The notes under the pieces: model-generated
The model's database searches: none
Seen by the model: only the letters and a program-made list of their open reading frames with translations
What the model was told of the DNA's origin: nothing
Origin: an uncultured Collinsella sp.
Lineage (GTDB): Bacteria; Actinomycetota; Coriobacteriia; Coriobacteriales; Coriobacteriaceae
DNA length: 30,760 bases
NCBI GenBank assembly: GCA_900547805.1
Contig: URIE01000007.1
Span: forward strand, 1 to 30,760
Direction of reading: 5' to 3'
Made by a program: the position numbers and the translations under genes
Shown here: piece after piece, positions 7,948 through 16,584 of the stretch
Position numbering within the stretch: the first letter of the stretch is position 1
Layout: every line of letters starts with the position of its first letter

Positions 7948-9468
7948 GTGAGAGAGGAGAGCCCCCGACAAGGTATGAGGAGGCCCGACTCGGACCGTGC
8001 TTCCTCGCGGCGCAGCACACCGCGTTCCGGTCGCGGCGGGCAGACGTTTAGCGAACGCTATATTGCCGGCGTTCCCGCCCGTATCATGCGCCCCCGTTTG
8101 ATATTCATGGCCTGCCTGTTTACCTTGGTGTGCTTTGGCCTGCTGATGGTGTACTCGGCGTCTTCGGTCGAGGCGCTGCACGAGAATGGCTCGGCGACGT
8201 TTTTCCTGTTTCGACAAGCCGCGTTTGCCGGAGTTGGCGTGCTGGCTATGGTTGCCATCGTGCGCATCTTGCCGGACAGTTGGTTTGGGGAAGACGTGCT
8301 CAGGATCTTCCTCATCGGCATGATGGGGCTACTGCTTCTGGTGTTCTTGGTGGGCAGCGGCAGCCGTGGCGCCACGCGCTGGCTCAACATCGCCGGTATT
8401 CAGTTCCAGCCTTCCGAGTTTTTAAAGCCATTTGCCATTGCGTATTCGGCCATCATGCTTGATCGTTTCTTTTCGCCCGGTGGCAACATCAACGAATTCC
8501 TTCGCAAGATGGGCATCTACTTGGGCATTTCGCTCTTTCTGATCTTTATCCAGCCCGATTTCGGTACTGTCCTGATCATCCTGTTGACCCTCATGTGCAT
8601 GGCGTTGTTTGCGGGTCTCGACCCCAGATTTATCATCGGCGTGCTAATCTTCGGCATTCTCGTGATCGTGATTGCGCTTGTTGCAGAGCCGTACCGTATG
8701 GTGCGTATTCAGGTTGCCTTGAACCCTTGGGCCGACGAGTATGGTGACGGCTATCAGGCCACGCTTGCCATCATGGCCTTTGCCTCGGGCGGTCTGTTCG
8801 GCCGTGGCATCGGCAACTCAACCATGAAGTACTCGTATCTGCCCGAGGCGCACAATGACTACATCCTGGCCATCATTGGCGAGGAAGTCGGTTTTGTCGG
8901 AACCGTGCTGTTCTTCTTGGTGTTTGCGATGCTGATCTATTCGGCGTTTCGCATTGCCGAGCAGGCGACCGATCGTCGGGGCGCGCTTATGGCGTCTGGC
9001 TCCGCGGTCATTCTCGCGGTGCAGTTTTTGATTAACGCGTTGGGCATCCTCAACGTGTTTCCCATGACGGGCAAACCGTTGCCGTTTATTAGCTACGGCG
9101 GTTCGTCGATTATTGTGTCGCTTATGCTTGCCGGGTTGATCCTGCGCGTTTCGTACGAGAGCGCCCGTCGCGATGAGTACGACCGTCGCCGCGAGAGCTT
9201 TGCCGTTATGGATGAGAGTACCGCCGGCGTGCCCCACGTGCGCGGCGAGCGATCTTCGCGTAACGGTTTTACCGTCCTGGATGGCTCTGCGACCGAGCCG
9301 GCAGCCCGCCCGCGTCAGCGAACGGCGCCGCAAGGTCGTCCTCAGCGCCCCACTCCTCGCAATGCGGGCGGCGGATATAATCGGATCGATTTGAACTCGG
9401 ACCCGTCGGCGCGTCTGCGCACCGACGGCCAGGGACCGCGTGTACGAAGGGACTACCATGACCGATAA
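7948..9468 (+). CDS. ftsW: FtsW, SEDS-family septal peptidoglycan glycosyltransferase
   Basis: FtsW polymerises lipid II at the septum together with the class B PBP. The protein is about 506 residues with about ten membrane segments between residues 50 and 415. SEDS motifs seen include LMVYSASS, IQPDFGTVLIILLTL (with the conserved Asp), PEAHNDYILAIIGEEVGFVGT split by the family pattern, and GKPLPFISYGGSSI. I prefer the GTG at 7948 because AGGGG (7936-7940) lies seven bases upstream; a TTG at 7942 is too close to it, and ATG at 7975 is also possible. A basic, Arg/Pro-rich tail of roughly 90 residues extends into the cytoplasm after the last membrane segment. The stop overlaps the murG start by 11 bases. 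Confidence 0.94.
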   Translation: MREESPRQGMRRPDSDRASSRRSTPRSGRGGQTFSERYIAGVPARIMRPRLIFMACLFTLVCFGLLMVYSASSVEALHENGSATFFLFRQAAFAGVGVLAMVAIVRILPDSWFGEDVLRIFLIGMMGLLLLVFLVGSGSRGATRWLNIAGIQFQPSEFLKPFAIAYSAIMLDRFFSPGGNINEFLRKMGIYLGISLFLIFIQPDFGTVLIILLTLMCMALFAGLDPRFIIGVLIFGILVIVIALVAEPYRMVRIQVALNPWADEYGDGYQATLAIMAFASGGLFGRGIGNSTMKYSYLPEAHNDYILAIIGEEVGFVGTVLFFLVFAMLIYSAFRIAEQATDRRGALMASGSAVILAVQFLINALGILNVFPMTGKPLPFISYGGSSIIVSLMLAGLILRVSYESARRDEYDRRRESFAVMDESTAGVPHVRGERSSRNGFTVLDGSATEPAARPRQRTAPQGRPQRPTPRNAGGGYNRIDLNSDPSARLRTDGQGPRVRRDYHDR

Positions 9469-10573
9469 AATGACCGTTGCTATTGCAGCTGGCGGCACGG
9501 CTGGGCACATCAACCCCGCGCTCGCCTTGGCCGAAGAGCTGCGTGACCGTGGCCACCACGTTGTGTTCGTGGGCCAGTCGCGCAAGCTCGAGGGTCGTCT
9601 GGTCCCCGAGGCTGGGTTTGATTTTGTGCCCATTACGGTCACGGGCTTCGACCGCTCCCGTCCTTGGACGGCGCTGACCTCGCTATGGCGTGTCAACAAA
9701 GCCAAGCGTGCGCTCGCCAGTCATTTCTCAAAGGTCGGCAAGCCCGATGCCGCCATTGGTTTTGGTGCCTATGTCGAGGTTCCGCTGCTGGGGTGGTGCA
9801 AGGGCGCGGGCGTTCCGTATCTGCTGCATGAGCAGAACTCTGTTCCGGGCCTGGCCAACAAGATGATGAACTCCCACGCCGCCCGCGTGTGCATCTCGGT
9901 GCCGGCAGCGCGTTCGGTCTTTGAGCGCGAAGGTGACCCTGACCACGTGCTCATGACCGGCAACCCCGTACGTCGCTCGGTAATCGAGGGCGATCGCGCT
10001 CGCGGCCGCAAGGCACTTGGCGTTCCCGAGGACGCTACGCTGCTGCTCGTCTTTGGCGGTTCACTTGGCGCCCAGCACCTCAACGAGCGCGTGGTTTCGC
10101 TCAAAAACGAGCTGCTTTCGCGCAAGAACCTCTATGTGTTGCATTCGACGGGTGCCGACGGCTTTGAGGAGACCGAGCGCGCTTTGGCGCTGACGCCCGA
10201 GGAGGCGAAGCGTTACCGCGTCCAGTCTTACATCGACAACATGGGCGATATGCTGGCTGCTGCCGATTTGGTGCTCTCGCGTTCGGGCGCATCGAGCGTG
10301 GCCGAGATCGCTGCGCTCGCCGTACCTTCGGTGCTCGTGCCGTATCCGCATGCGACGGCCGACCACCAAACCACCAATGCCCGTTATCTGGTCGACGCCG
10401 GGGCCGGCGTGCTCTGCGCCGATGCCGATATCGACGGTTTTGCCTTTGCCGATGAACTGCTGCACCTGGTCGATGACGCGGCGGCGCGCGACGCCATGCG
10501 TCAGGCGGCGCGTGGTCTGGCTCAGGATAGGGCCGCCGCTCTTCTGGCGGATGCGGTAGAGGGTTTGCGTTAG
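9458..10573 (+). CDS. murG: MurG, lipid II synthase (GlcNAc transferase)
   Basis: MurG adds GlcNAc from UDP-GlcNAc to lipid I on the inner membrane face, giving lipid II. The first glycine-rich loop, GGTAGHINPALALAEEL, begins at residue 12; GGSLGAQHLNE and RSGASSVAEIAAL follow, with the UDP-GlcNAc-contacting PYPHATADHQTTNARYL in the C-terminal domain. The length is 371 residues from the ATG at 9458, normal for MurG. An in-frame GTG at 9440 is less likely because AAGG (9447-9450) precedes the ATG. It overlaps ftsW by 11 bases, suggesting translational coupling. Confidence 0.96.
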   Translation: MTDKMTVAIAAGGTAGHINPALALAEELRDRGHHVVFVGQSRKLEGRLVPEAGFDFVPITVTGFDRSRPWTALTSLWRVNKAKRALASHFSKVGKPDAAIGFGAYVEVPLLGWCKGAGVPYLLHEQNSVPGLANKMMNSHAARVCISVPAARSVFEREGDPDHVLMTGNPVRRSVIEGDRARGRKALGVPEDATLLLVFGGSLGAQHLNERVVSLKNELLSRKNLYVLHSTGADGFEETERALALTPEEAKRYRVQSYIDNMGDMLAAADLVLSRSGASSVAEIAALAVPSVLVPYPHATADHQTTNARYLVDAGAGVLCADADIDGFAFADELLHLVDDAAARDAMRQAARGLAQDRAAALLADAVEGLR

Positions 10574-10621
10574 TTAGACGGGATATCGTCGGTCGCCCTC
10601 GCGCTGATGCGGTAGGTGCGG

Positions 10622-10659
10622 TACAGTTAACGGGTTACAGGCAGTGTTTACGCAAGGAG
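10622..10659 (+). promoter_or_regulatory. possible murC promoter -10 and ribosome site
   Basis: The 97-base gap between murG and murC holds GGTACAGTT, with TACAGT at 10622-10627, about 44 bases before the murC ATG. AAGGAG (10654-10659), 11 bases before the ATG at 10671, sets that start over an in-frame GTG at 10644. No clear -35 hexamer is seen. Promoter activity is inferred from spacing and from similar TACAAT-type hexamers elsewhere in the window. Confidence 0.3.
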
Positions 10660-10670
10660 TACACGAGCAC

Positions 10671-12089
10671 ATGGCTGATTCCCAGACTGCAACCTCCGCG
10701 CCCGAGTTTAAGAGCGCCCACTTTATCGGTATCGGCGGCGCCGGCATGAGCGGCATCGCCCTCGTTCTGCACGAGCGCGGTTATGCCGTTACCGGCTCCG
10801 ACCTTAAGACGTCACGTTATATCCGCCAGCTTACCCGCGCTGGTGTGAAGGTGCGTGTGGGCCATGAGGCCGCCACGATCGACGAGGTCAAGCCCGACGT
10901 GGTTGTTGTCTCCACCGCTATTCCGGAGTCTAACCCTGAACTCGTGCGCGCTCGCGAGCTTGGTATTCCCGTGTGGCCCCGTGCCAAGATGCTCTCTGCT
11001 TTGGGCCACGGCTACACCACCGTCGCTGTTGCCGGCACGCATGGCAAGACCACCACGTCTTCGATGTGCGCCACCATGCTCGACCGCATGGGTCTGGATC
11101 CGAGCTTCCTGATCGGTGGCATCGTCGAGGGCTATGACACGAACGGCAAGAACGGCTCGGGCGACTACTTTGTCGCCGAGGCCGACGAGTCCGACAGCTC
11201 CTTCCTGTTCCTGAACCCTAACGTAGTCATTGTGACCAACGTCGAGGCCGACCACCTCGATCACTACTCGGGTATCGAGGAGATCGTGGCAACTTTCGCC
11301 AAATTCATGAGCCTGGTGGGCGAGGACGGCACCGTCATCGTCTGCGGTGAGGACCCGCATCTGGTCGAGCTCGCCAAGTCGACGGGCCGTCACGTGCTTT
11401 CCTACGGCTTTGCCGAGAGCAACGACATCGTCTGCATGCACCCGGATGTCAAGGGCATCCAGAGTGACTTTATCGTTCGCTTTGAGGATGGCACTGAGCA
11501 TGCCGTAGAGATCAAGAGCAATCCCGGTCGCCACAACATGCTCAACGCCACGGCGGTGCTCACCGTCGCTCATGTCCTAGGCCTTGACATCGACGCCGCC
11601 GCCAAGGCGCTCTCGAGCTTTGAGGGCGTCCGTCGTCGCTTTACCCACGTGGGCGATATCGATGGCATCACCGTGGTCGATGATTACGGCCATCACCCCA
11701 CCGAGATCAAGGCGACGCTTGCTGCCGCTTCGTCGCTGGGCTACAAGCACGTCGACGTCGTGTTCCAGCCGCACCGTTATTCGCGCCTGCAGGCCCTGTG
11801 TGATGACTTTGCCGATGCATTTGCCAATGCCAATAAACTGCTGCTGATTGATGTGTTCTCGGCTGGCGAGATGCCCATTCCGGGTGTTACCTCTAAGATG
11901 CTCGCCGATACCGTGCGCGCCAAGCATCCTGGCAAGGAGGTCGTGTACTGCTCCAGCCGTCTTGAGCTTAATCAGGAGCTCGAGCAGATGGTGGGCGAGG
12001 GCGACCTGCTGCTCACCATGGGTGCCGGTGACGTTACGACCGTCGGTCCCGAGTTCATTGAGTATCTGACTGCCAAGAAAGACGCTTAA
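10671..12089 (+). CDS. murC: MurC, UDP-N-acetylmuramate-L-alanine ligase
   Basis: MurC adds the first amino acid, L-alanine, to UDP-MurNAc. It has the N-terminal FIGIGGAGMSGIALVLHERG loop within residues 18-37, the ATP-binding VAGTHGKTTTSS (G122, K126), EADESDSSFL, and NVEADHLDHY, followed by the C-terminal domain with RRFTHVGDIDGITVVDDYGH and QPHRYSRLQAL. All are strong MurC signatures. The protein is 472 residues from ATG 10671, supported by AAGGAG. murB follows after five bases. The murC-murB pair in this order is typical of actinobacteria. Confidence 0.97.
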   Translation: MADSQTATSAPEFKSAHFIGIGGAGMSGIALVLHERGYAVTGSDLKTSRYIRQLTRAGVKVRVGHEAATIDEVKPDVVVVSTAIPESNPELVRARELGIPVWPRAKMLSALGHGYTTVAVAGTHGKTTTSSMCATMLDRMGLDPSFLIGGIVEGYDTNGKNGSGDYFVAEADESDSSFLFLNPNVVIVTNVEADHLDHYSGIEEIVATFAKFMSLVGEDGTVIVCGEDPHLVELAKSTGRHVLSYGFAESNDIVCMHPDVKGIQSDFIVRFEDGTEHAVEIKSNPGRHNMLNATAVLTVAHVLGLDIDAAAKALSSFEGVRRRFTHVGDIDGITVVDDYGHHPTEIKATLAAASSLGYKHVDVVFQPHRYSRLQALCDDFADAFANANKLLLIDVFSAGEMPIPGVTSKMLADTVRAKHPGKEVVYCSSRLELNQELEQMVGEGDLLLTMGAGDVTTVGPEFIEYLTAKKDA

Positions 12090-12094
12090 GTCTA

Positions 12095-13006
12095 ATGGGT
12101 CTGTTTAACGCCGTCATGGCGCTCTCGGGCATGATCGACACGGATGTGATCGAGGACGAGCGCCTTGCGCGTCATACGAGCTATCGTATCGGCGGCAAGG
12201 CCGACCTCTTTGTGACGTGCCATAGCTATCATGCCCTCCGCCGCGCCGTGGCGGTGCTCGATCGTGAGCAGGTGCCGTGGGTCATCATAGGCAAGGGCTC
12301 CAATCTGCTGGTTGCCGATGGCGGTTATCGCGGCGCCGTCATTTCGCTCGGACGTGAGTTTCAGCGCACGGTTGTTGCCGATGACGGTTGTACGCTGACG
12401 GTCGGTGCGGGCGTGATGTTTGCGCGCCTGGTCAACGATGCCCTGTCGCGTAGCCTCTCGGGCCTTGAGTTTGCCGTTGGCATCCCTGGCTCGGTTGGCG
12501 GTGCGATATCTATGAATGCCGGCACACGGACCGAGTGGATTGGCTCGCTGGTTGAGGATGTCGTAACGTTTGACCCGGCATCCGGTATCAAGCATTATGC
12601 GGGGTCCGAGATCACTTGGGGCTACCGCGAATGTAGCCTTCCCCGCAATGAGATCATCCTCGAGTGCGTGCTCAAGCTTAAACCGGCGCCCAAGGCCGAC
12701 ATTCGCGAGCGCATGGAGCGGTACCTGACGAGGCGCAAGCGTACACAGCCCATGGGTCGCGCATCCTGCGGGTCGGTCTTTCGCAACCCGCCCGATGCGA
12801 GCGTGGGCAAGCTTATCGAGGATTGTGGATTAAAGGGTTTTTCGATTGGCGGCGCGGAAGTTTCGCCCGTTCACGCTAATTTTATCGTTAATAACGGAAC
12901 TGCCTCGGCCGATGACGTTGCCGCGGTTATCAGACATGTGCACGGAAAGGTGAGGGAGGCGTATGGCATCGAGCTCAGACCGGAAGTTAAATTCCTCGGC
13001 TTCTAG
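12095..13006 (+). CDS. murB: MurB, UDP-N-acetylenolpyruvoylglucosamine reductase
   Basis: MurB reduces UDP-GlcNAc-enolpyruvate to UDP-MurNAc with NADPH and bound FAD. Motifs seen are TSYRIGGKADLFV near residue 29, the FAD-binding GKGSNLLVADGG, GIPGSVGGAISMNAG, WGYRECSLP, and RASCGSVFRNP near residue 224, containing the serine that acts as general acid in MurB enzymes. The last motif and the 303-residue length fit the type II form common in Gram-positives. The ATG at 12095, five bases after murC, has little ribosome site, so coupling is likely; ATGs at 12116 and 12131 are alternatives. The gene overlaps ftsQ by 44 bases. Confidence 0.95.
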   Translation: MGLFNAVMALSGMIDTDVIEDERLARHTSYRIGGKADLFVTCHSYHALRRAVAVLDREQVPWVIIGKGSNLLVADGGYRGAVISLGREFQRTVVADDGCTLTVGAGVMFARLVNDALSRSLSGLEFAVGIPGSVGGAISMNAGTRTEWIGSLVEDVVTFDPASGIKHYAGSEITWGYRECSLPRNEIILECVLKLKPAPKADIRERMERYLTRRKRTQPMGRASCGSVFRNPPDASVGKLIEDCGLKGFSIGGAEVSPVHANFIVNNGTASADDVAAVIRHVHGKVREAYGIELRPEVKFLGF

Positions 13007-14219
13007 AGCATCGAAACCCACCTTCCGCCGCGCCGGAGGGCGTTCCGGCGCGCCTGCCAAACCTCAACGCAATACCGTCGCGCACTCTAAGCCTGTCGGG
13101 CATGCTCGACAGACCAGTCGTCCGGTTGTCGGCTCGCAGCTCGGTAATCGTCCGGCCGCAAAAAAGTCCTCGCGTCCCTCGGTGACGTCAAAGCCTGTTA
13201 TGGGCGCCAAACCTGCCCGTCCCATGGCAACTCCTAAGCCCTCGACGGGAACTAAAGCGCCGCGTCCAGGTCGCACGCTGGGCGCATCGAAACCGCGCTC
13301 GCTGACATCGGTGCCGGTTACCGTCAAGAAGCCTTCGGGTAAAAAAAGCGTCAACCCGTTGTCTTCACTTGGGGCGATGGTAAATAAAACATCAGACGCC
13401 GCTTCTGTCGTTACAGGCAAAGGCAAAATCGTGGGCGGCGTTCTGGCCGTCTTGGCCGTGCTCGTCGTCGTTGCCATCGTGGTGATTAACTCTGGATTGT
13501 TTACCGCCACTGATATTCAGATTCAAGGCAGCGAGCATGTGACGAAGCACGATGCTATCCAGCTGATCGATTTGCCCGAGGGAACGTCGCTTTTTAACGT
13601 CGATCCCGACCAGATTACCGAGGATCTCAAGCAGAACCCGTGGGTCTCGGGCGTGGATGTCCAGCGTCAGTTCCCGCATACGCTCATCATTACGCCGATG
13701 GAGCGCAAGGTCATCGCAATTGCCTATATCAGCTCCGATGACCTTGCCTGGGCCATCGGGGATGATGACACCTGGATCGCCCCGCTGTCGACGTCGGTCG
13801 AAGTGGATGACCAGGGCAACGTCATCACGACGGGGCAGGGCTCAAATACCCTGACCGGCATTGATGCCGCGCTGGCGCTCGCTAAGCACTATGGCGCGGT
13901 GTTGTTGACTGATGTCTCGGCGGATGTCGCTCCGGTTTCCGGCCAGGCGGTGAGCTCCAAGGCCGTTAAGGCTGGCTTGGATTATGTGCGTGGTTTTTCG
14001 AGCGAGTTCTTGGGACAAGTCAAGGATATTTCCACGCCTTCGGTCGAAGCCATCTCGGCAAACCTCAATAACGGCATTGAGGTGTCGCTGGGCGATTCGG
14101 ACGATATCGTCAAGAAGGAACGCGTAGTCACCAAGTTGCTTTCGCAGGTAGAGGGCGTAACGTATATCAATGTGCGCTCTCCGGGTAACTATACATTTAG
14201 GAACGCTCCGACCTCGTAG
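12963..14219 (+). CDS. ftsQ: FtsQ/DivIB-type cell division protein
   Basis: This 418-residue bitopic protein has a basic cytoplasmic tail of about 155 residues, rich in Lys, Pro, Arg and Ser. One membrane segment follows (about 157-178, GGVLAVLAVLVVVAIVVI). A POTRA domain comes next (about 183-250): FTATDIQIQGSEHVTKHDAI, then DLPEGTSLFNVDPDQITEDL and NPWVSGVDVQRQFPHTLII, with the beta domain after it. FtsQ anchors the FtsB/FtsL complex at the septum. The ATG at 12963 lies inside murB in another frame, with GGAGG just before it. The tail is unusually long for the family. It is the last gene before the 199-base gap to ftsZ. Confidence 0.93.
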   Translation: MASSSDRKLNSSASRASKPTFRRAGGRSGAPAKPQRNTVAHSKPVGHARQTSRPVVGSQLGNRPAAKKSSRPSVTSKPVMGAKPARPMATPKPSTGTKAPRPGRTLGASKPRSLTSVPVTVKKPSGKKSVNPLSSLGAMVNKTSDAASVVTGKGKIVGGVLAVLAVLVVVAIVVINSGLFTATDIQIQGSEHVTKHDAIQLIDLPEGTSLFNVDPDQITEDLKQNPWVSGVDVQRQFPHTLIITPMERKVIAIAYISSDDLAWAIGDDDTWIAPLSTSVEVDDQGNVITTGQGSNTLTGIDAALALAKHYGAVLLTDVSADVAPVSGQAVSSKAVKAGLDYVRGFSSEFLGQVKDISTPSVEAISANLNNGIEVSLGDSDDIVKKERVVTKLLSQVEGVTYINVRSPGNYTFRNAPTS

Positions 14220-14418
14220 CGCTGGTTGATGCTTTGTTGAGGGGCCATACCACGCCGTTTATCTGGTTTGTTTGGTTTTCACGGTCAATTATTTGACTGA
14301 TACGTTCATAATGTGCAACCATAATACGGTTTACCTTTGCATTTACTTTCAACCTGAAGGTTAATGTGCGCAGGGGTCGACCCATGCTATGGCTATAACC
14401 TTTGTTCGGAGGACCGAC
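14220..14418 (+). promoter_or_regulatory. ftsZ upstream region with candidate promoter elements
   Basis: This is the longest gap within the division cluster and is markedly A+T-richer than its flanks. It holds TTGACT (14293-14298), TGATAC (14298-14303), CATAAT (14307-14312) and TAATAC (14322-14327), and a short inverted repeat AACCT/AGGTT (14351-14355, 14358-14362). I could not find one -35/-10 pair with a normal 16-18-base spacer, so the exact promoter is uncertain. CGGAGG at 14407-14412 sets the ftsZ start at 14419. A separate ftsZ promoter is expected in actinobacteria. Confidence 0.5.
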
Positions 14419-15573
14419 ATGCACGAGACAGAGATCAACAACTACCTTGCCGTCATTAAGGTGGTCGGCGTCGGCGGCGGCGGTACCAACGCGGTCAATC
14501 GAATGATCGAAGAGGGCATCCGCGGCGTCGAGTTTGTTGCCATCAACACCGATGCTCAGGCACTCGCGATCTCTGATGCCGATATCAAGGTGCACATCGG
14601 CACCGACCTTACCCGCGGCCTGGGCGCCGGCGCCAACCCCGAGGTTGGCCGCAAGGCTGCCGATGAGTCCCGCGACGACATTGCCGAGGCGCTCGCTGGC
14701 GCCGACATGGTGTTCATCACCTGCGGCGAGGGCGGTGGCACCGGTACCGGCGCTGCTCCCATCGTTGCCGATATCGCGATGAACGAGGTCGGTGCGCTGA
14801 CCGTCGCCGTCGTGACCAAGCCCTTCACCTTCGAGGGCCGCAAGCGCAAGAAGAGCGCCGAGGAGGGCATTAAGACCCTCTCCGATTGCGTCGATACCAT
14901 GATCGTCATCCCTAACGATAAGCTGCTCGACATCGCCGAGAAGAAGACCACCATGCTCGAGGCCTTCGCGATTGCCGATGGCGTCCTTTCCCAGGGCACC
15001 CAGGGCATCACCGACCTCATCACCGTCCCCGGTATCATCAACCTGGACTTCGCCGATGTTAAGACCATCATGAAGCAGGCCGGTACCGCCATGATGGGTA
15101 TCGGTACCTCTTCTGGGGACACCCGTGCCGTCGACGCTGCCCAGCAGGCCATCTCCAGTCCGCTGCTCGAGAGCTCCATCGATGGCGCCACGCGCGTGCT
15201 GCTCTCCATCGCCGGTTCCAAGGACCTGGGCATCCAGGAGATCAACGACGCCGCCGACCTGGTGGCCAAGAACGTCGACCCCGAGGCCAACATCATCTTC
15301 GGTACCGTTGTCGACGAGTCCCTGGGCGATCAGGTGCGTATCACCGTCATCGCTACGGGCTTCTCCGACTCCAACGTCAACCGTCAGGACGAGCTCTTTG
15401 CTGCTCAGCAGTCTCAGAGCAAGGCCGCTGCCTCCGCTGAGCCGCAGCGCACCGCTCCGGCCACCAGCCCGGCTCAGGCCGCTCCGACCCGCAACGTCGG
15501 TGGCACCGAGCTTCCTAACTTCGGCAACGATCAGTTCGAGCTTCCCGACTTCCTGAAGCGCGGTAGCTTCTAA
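14419..15573 (+). CDS. ftsZ: FtsZ, tubulin-like GTPase of the division ring
   Basis: FtsZ polymerises into the Z ring at mid-cell. Glycine-rich GVGGGGTNAVNRM follows the short N-terminus; the tubulin signature GGGTGTG is at residues 105-111, and GDTRAVDAAQQAI is in the T7-to-C-terminal region. The C-terminal tail is a disordered Ala/Pro/Gln linker ending in FELPDFLKRGSF, the conserved peptide that binds partners such as SepF. The start is set at ATG 14419 because CGGAGG lies six bases before it and the protein then begins MHETEINNYLAVIKVVG; an in-frame ATG at 14389 lacks a ribosome site. It is 384 residues. Codon use is strongly biased to C-ending codons, as expected for a highly expressed gene. 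Confidence 0.98.
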   Translation: MHETEINNYLAVIKVVGVGGGGTNAVNRMIEEGIRGVEFVAINTDAQALAISDADIKVHIGTDLTRGLGAGANPEVGRKAADESRDDIAEALAGADMVFITCGEGGGTGTGAAPIVADIAMNEVGALTVAVVTKPFTFEGRKRKKSAEEGIKTLSDCVDTMIVIPNDKLLDIAEKKTTMLEAFAIADGVLSQGTQGITDLITVPGIINLDFADVKTIMKQAGTAMMGIGTSSGDTRAVDAAQQAISSPLLESSIDGATRVLLSIAGSKDLGIQEINDAADLVAKNVDPEANIIFGTVVDESLGDQVRITVIATGFSDSNVNRQDELFAAQQSQSKAAASAEPQRTAPATSPAQAAPTRNVGGTELPNFGNDQFELPDFLKRGSF

Positions 15574-15599
15574 GTCGTTCTTTGCATTGTTGTGCACAG

Positions 15600-15630
15600 G
15601 GGCGTGTCCGTATGGACGCGCCCTTTTTAT
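15600..15630 (+). terminator. intrinsic terminator after ftsZ
   Basis: A 10-bp stem GGGCGTGTCC (15600-15609) and GGACGCGCCC (15614-15623), with one G-U pair and a GTAT loop, is followed by TTTTT. It lies 27 bases after the ftsZ stop and separates the dcw transcript from pgeF-pst. Confidence 0.93.
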
Positions 15631-15718
15631 TTCGACTTTGTAAACTAGAACCTCCAATCTCTTTACGTTCCCTTTACGATTGCCTCCAGCGCAGCAGGTA
15701 TCCTTTTAGAGAAGTATG

Positions 15719-15776
15719 ACAGCCGTATAAACGCGGGCTGTAGCGGCGATGCCGCGGTACTTGTGTTATTAGGAGG
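15719..15776 (+). promoter_or_regulatory. pgeF leader: two hairpins and strong ribosome site
   Basis: The 153-base gap before pgeF contains ACAGCC/GGCTGT (15719-15724, 15736-15741), with TATAAA (15726-15731) inside the loop. GCGGC/GCCGC (15743-15747, 15751-15755, 3-base loop) follows. AGGAGG (15771-15776) then precedes the ATG at 15784. TATAAA could be a -10 hexamer overlapped by an operator-like inverted repeat, but no good -35 is present. This is the only upstream region for the pgeF-pst operon, so phosphate control would be expected here. Confidence 0.35.
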
Positions 15777-15783
15777 CTTTAGT

Positions 15784-16584
15784 ATGGCAGCACGTGCGGA
15801 CAAAGTTTCGCGTGTCGACCATGATGGAGTTACGTTGGTGGAGGGCGCGACATCCGATGTTCGCTTTGCCTTCACCGAGCGTGCCGGTGGCGTTTCCGAA
15901 GATGCGTACTCCTCACTCAACTTGGGCTCGCATGTTGGCGATGACCCCTTTGCTGTTCAAGAAAATCGTCGTCGTGCGCTCGAGGCTATGGGTGCCGCCG
16001 AGTGCGAGCACAACCTGCTCGTTCCCAATCAGGTCCATGGTGATCATATCGTTGCGGTGACCTCGAACGGCGCCGATGACCTTGAGGACGTTCGCGAGCA
16101 GATTGCCGAGGGCTGTGATGCCATCGTCTGCACGGCGCATAACGTGCCCGTGCTGCTCTGCTTTGCCGACTGCGTTCCCGTGGTGCTGGTGGCCCCCGGC
16201 GGATTTGCCGTGGCGCACTCCGGTTGGAAGGGCACGATTGCACGTATTTCCGCCAAGGCGTGCCAGGCGCTTTGCGATGCTGCCGGTTGCGATGCGAGCG
16301 ACGTTTCCGCCTATATCGGCCCCCATATCTTGGGTGACGAATATGAGGTATCCCAGGAACTCATGGATCGCTTTGCCGCCGAGTTCTCTTGCATCGATGC
16401 GAGTACCTCTCGCATGCTCGATCTTTCCGCTGCCATTCGCGAGGCGCTGGTAGATGTCGGTGTCGACGCGGATAATATCGTGGATACCCAGCTTTCGACC
16501 GTGCGTCAGAACGACCGCTTTTATTCCTACCGTAACGAGGGCGGCACCTGTGGGCGCCATGCTGCGATCGGCGTGATGCTATGA
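15784..16584 (+). CDS. pgeF: PgeF (YfiH family), peptidoglycan editing factor
   Basis: PgeF-family proteins carry a cytochrome/laccase-like fold with a metal site; in E. coli the enzyme removes L-Ser wrongly added to UDP-MurNAc in place of L-Ala. The 266-residue protein shows the metal ligand motifs NQVHGD, CFADCVPVVL and AVAHSGWKGT, plus IGPHILGDEYEV and RNEGGTCGRHAAIGVML near the end. The ATG at 15784 has an ideal AGGAGG; an in-frame GTG at 15763 precedes that site and is rejected. It fits functionally beside murC, whose error it corrects. Its stop overlaps the pstS start (ATGA), linking it to the phosphate operon. Confidence 0.93.
   Translation: MAARADKVSRVDHDGVTLVEGATSDVRFAFTERAGGVSEDAYSSLNLGSHVGDDPFAVQENRRRALEAMGAAECEHNLLVPNQVHGDHIVAVTSNGADDLEDVREQIAEGCDAIVCTAHNVPVLLCFADCVPVVLVAPGGFAVAHSGWKGTIARISAKACQALCDAAGCDASDVSAYIGPHILGDEYEVSQELMDRFAAEFSCIDASTSRMLDLSAAIREALVDVGVDADNIVDTQLSTVRQNDRFYSYRNEGGTCGRHAAIGVML

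Noticed and set aside
14197..15657. Open frame (486 codons) antisense to ftsZ
   Set aside because: ftsZ is highly biased to C-ending codons, which removes stops from this antisense frame; no domain is seen.
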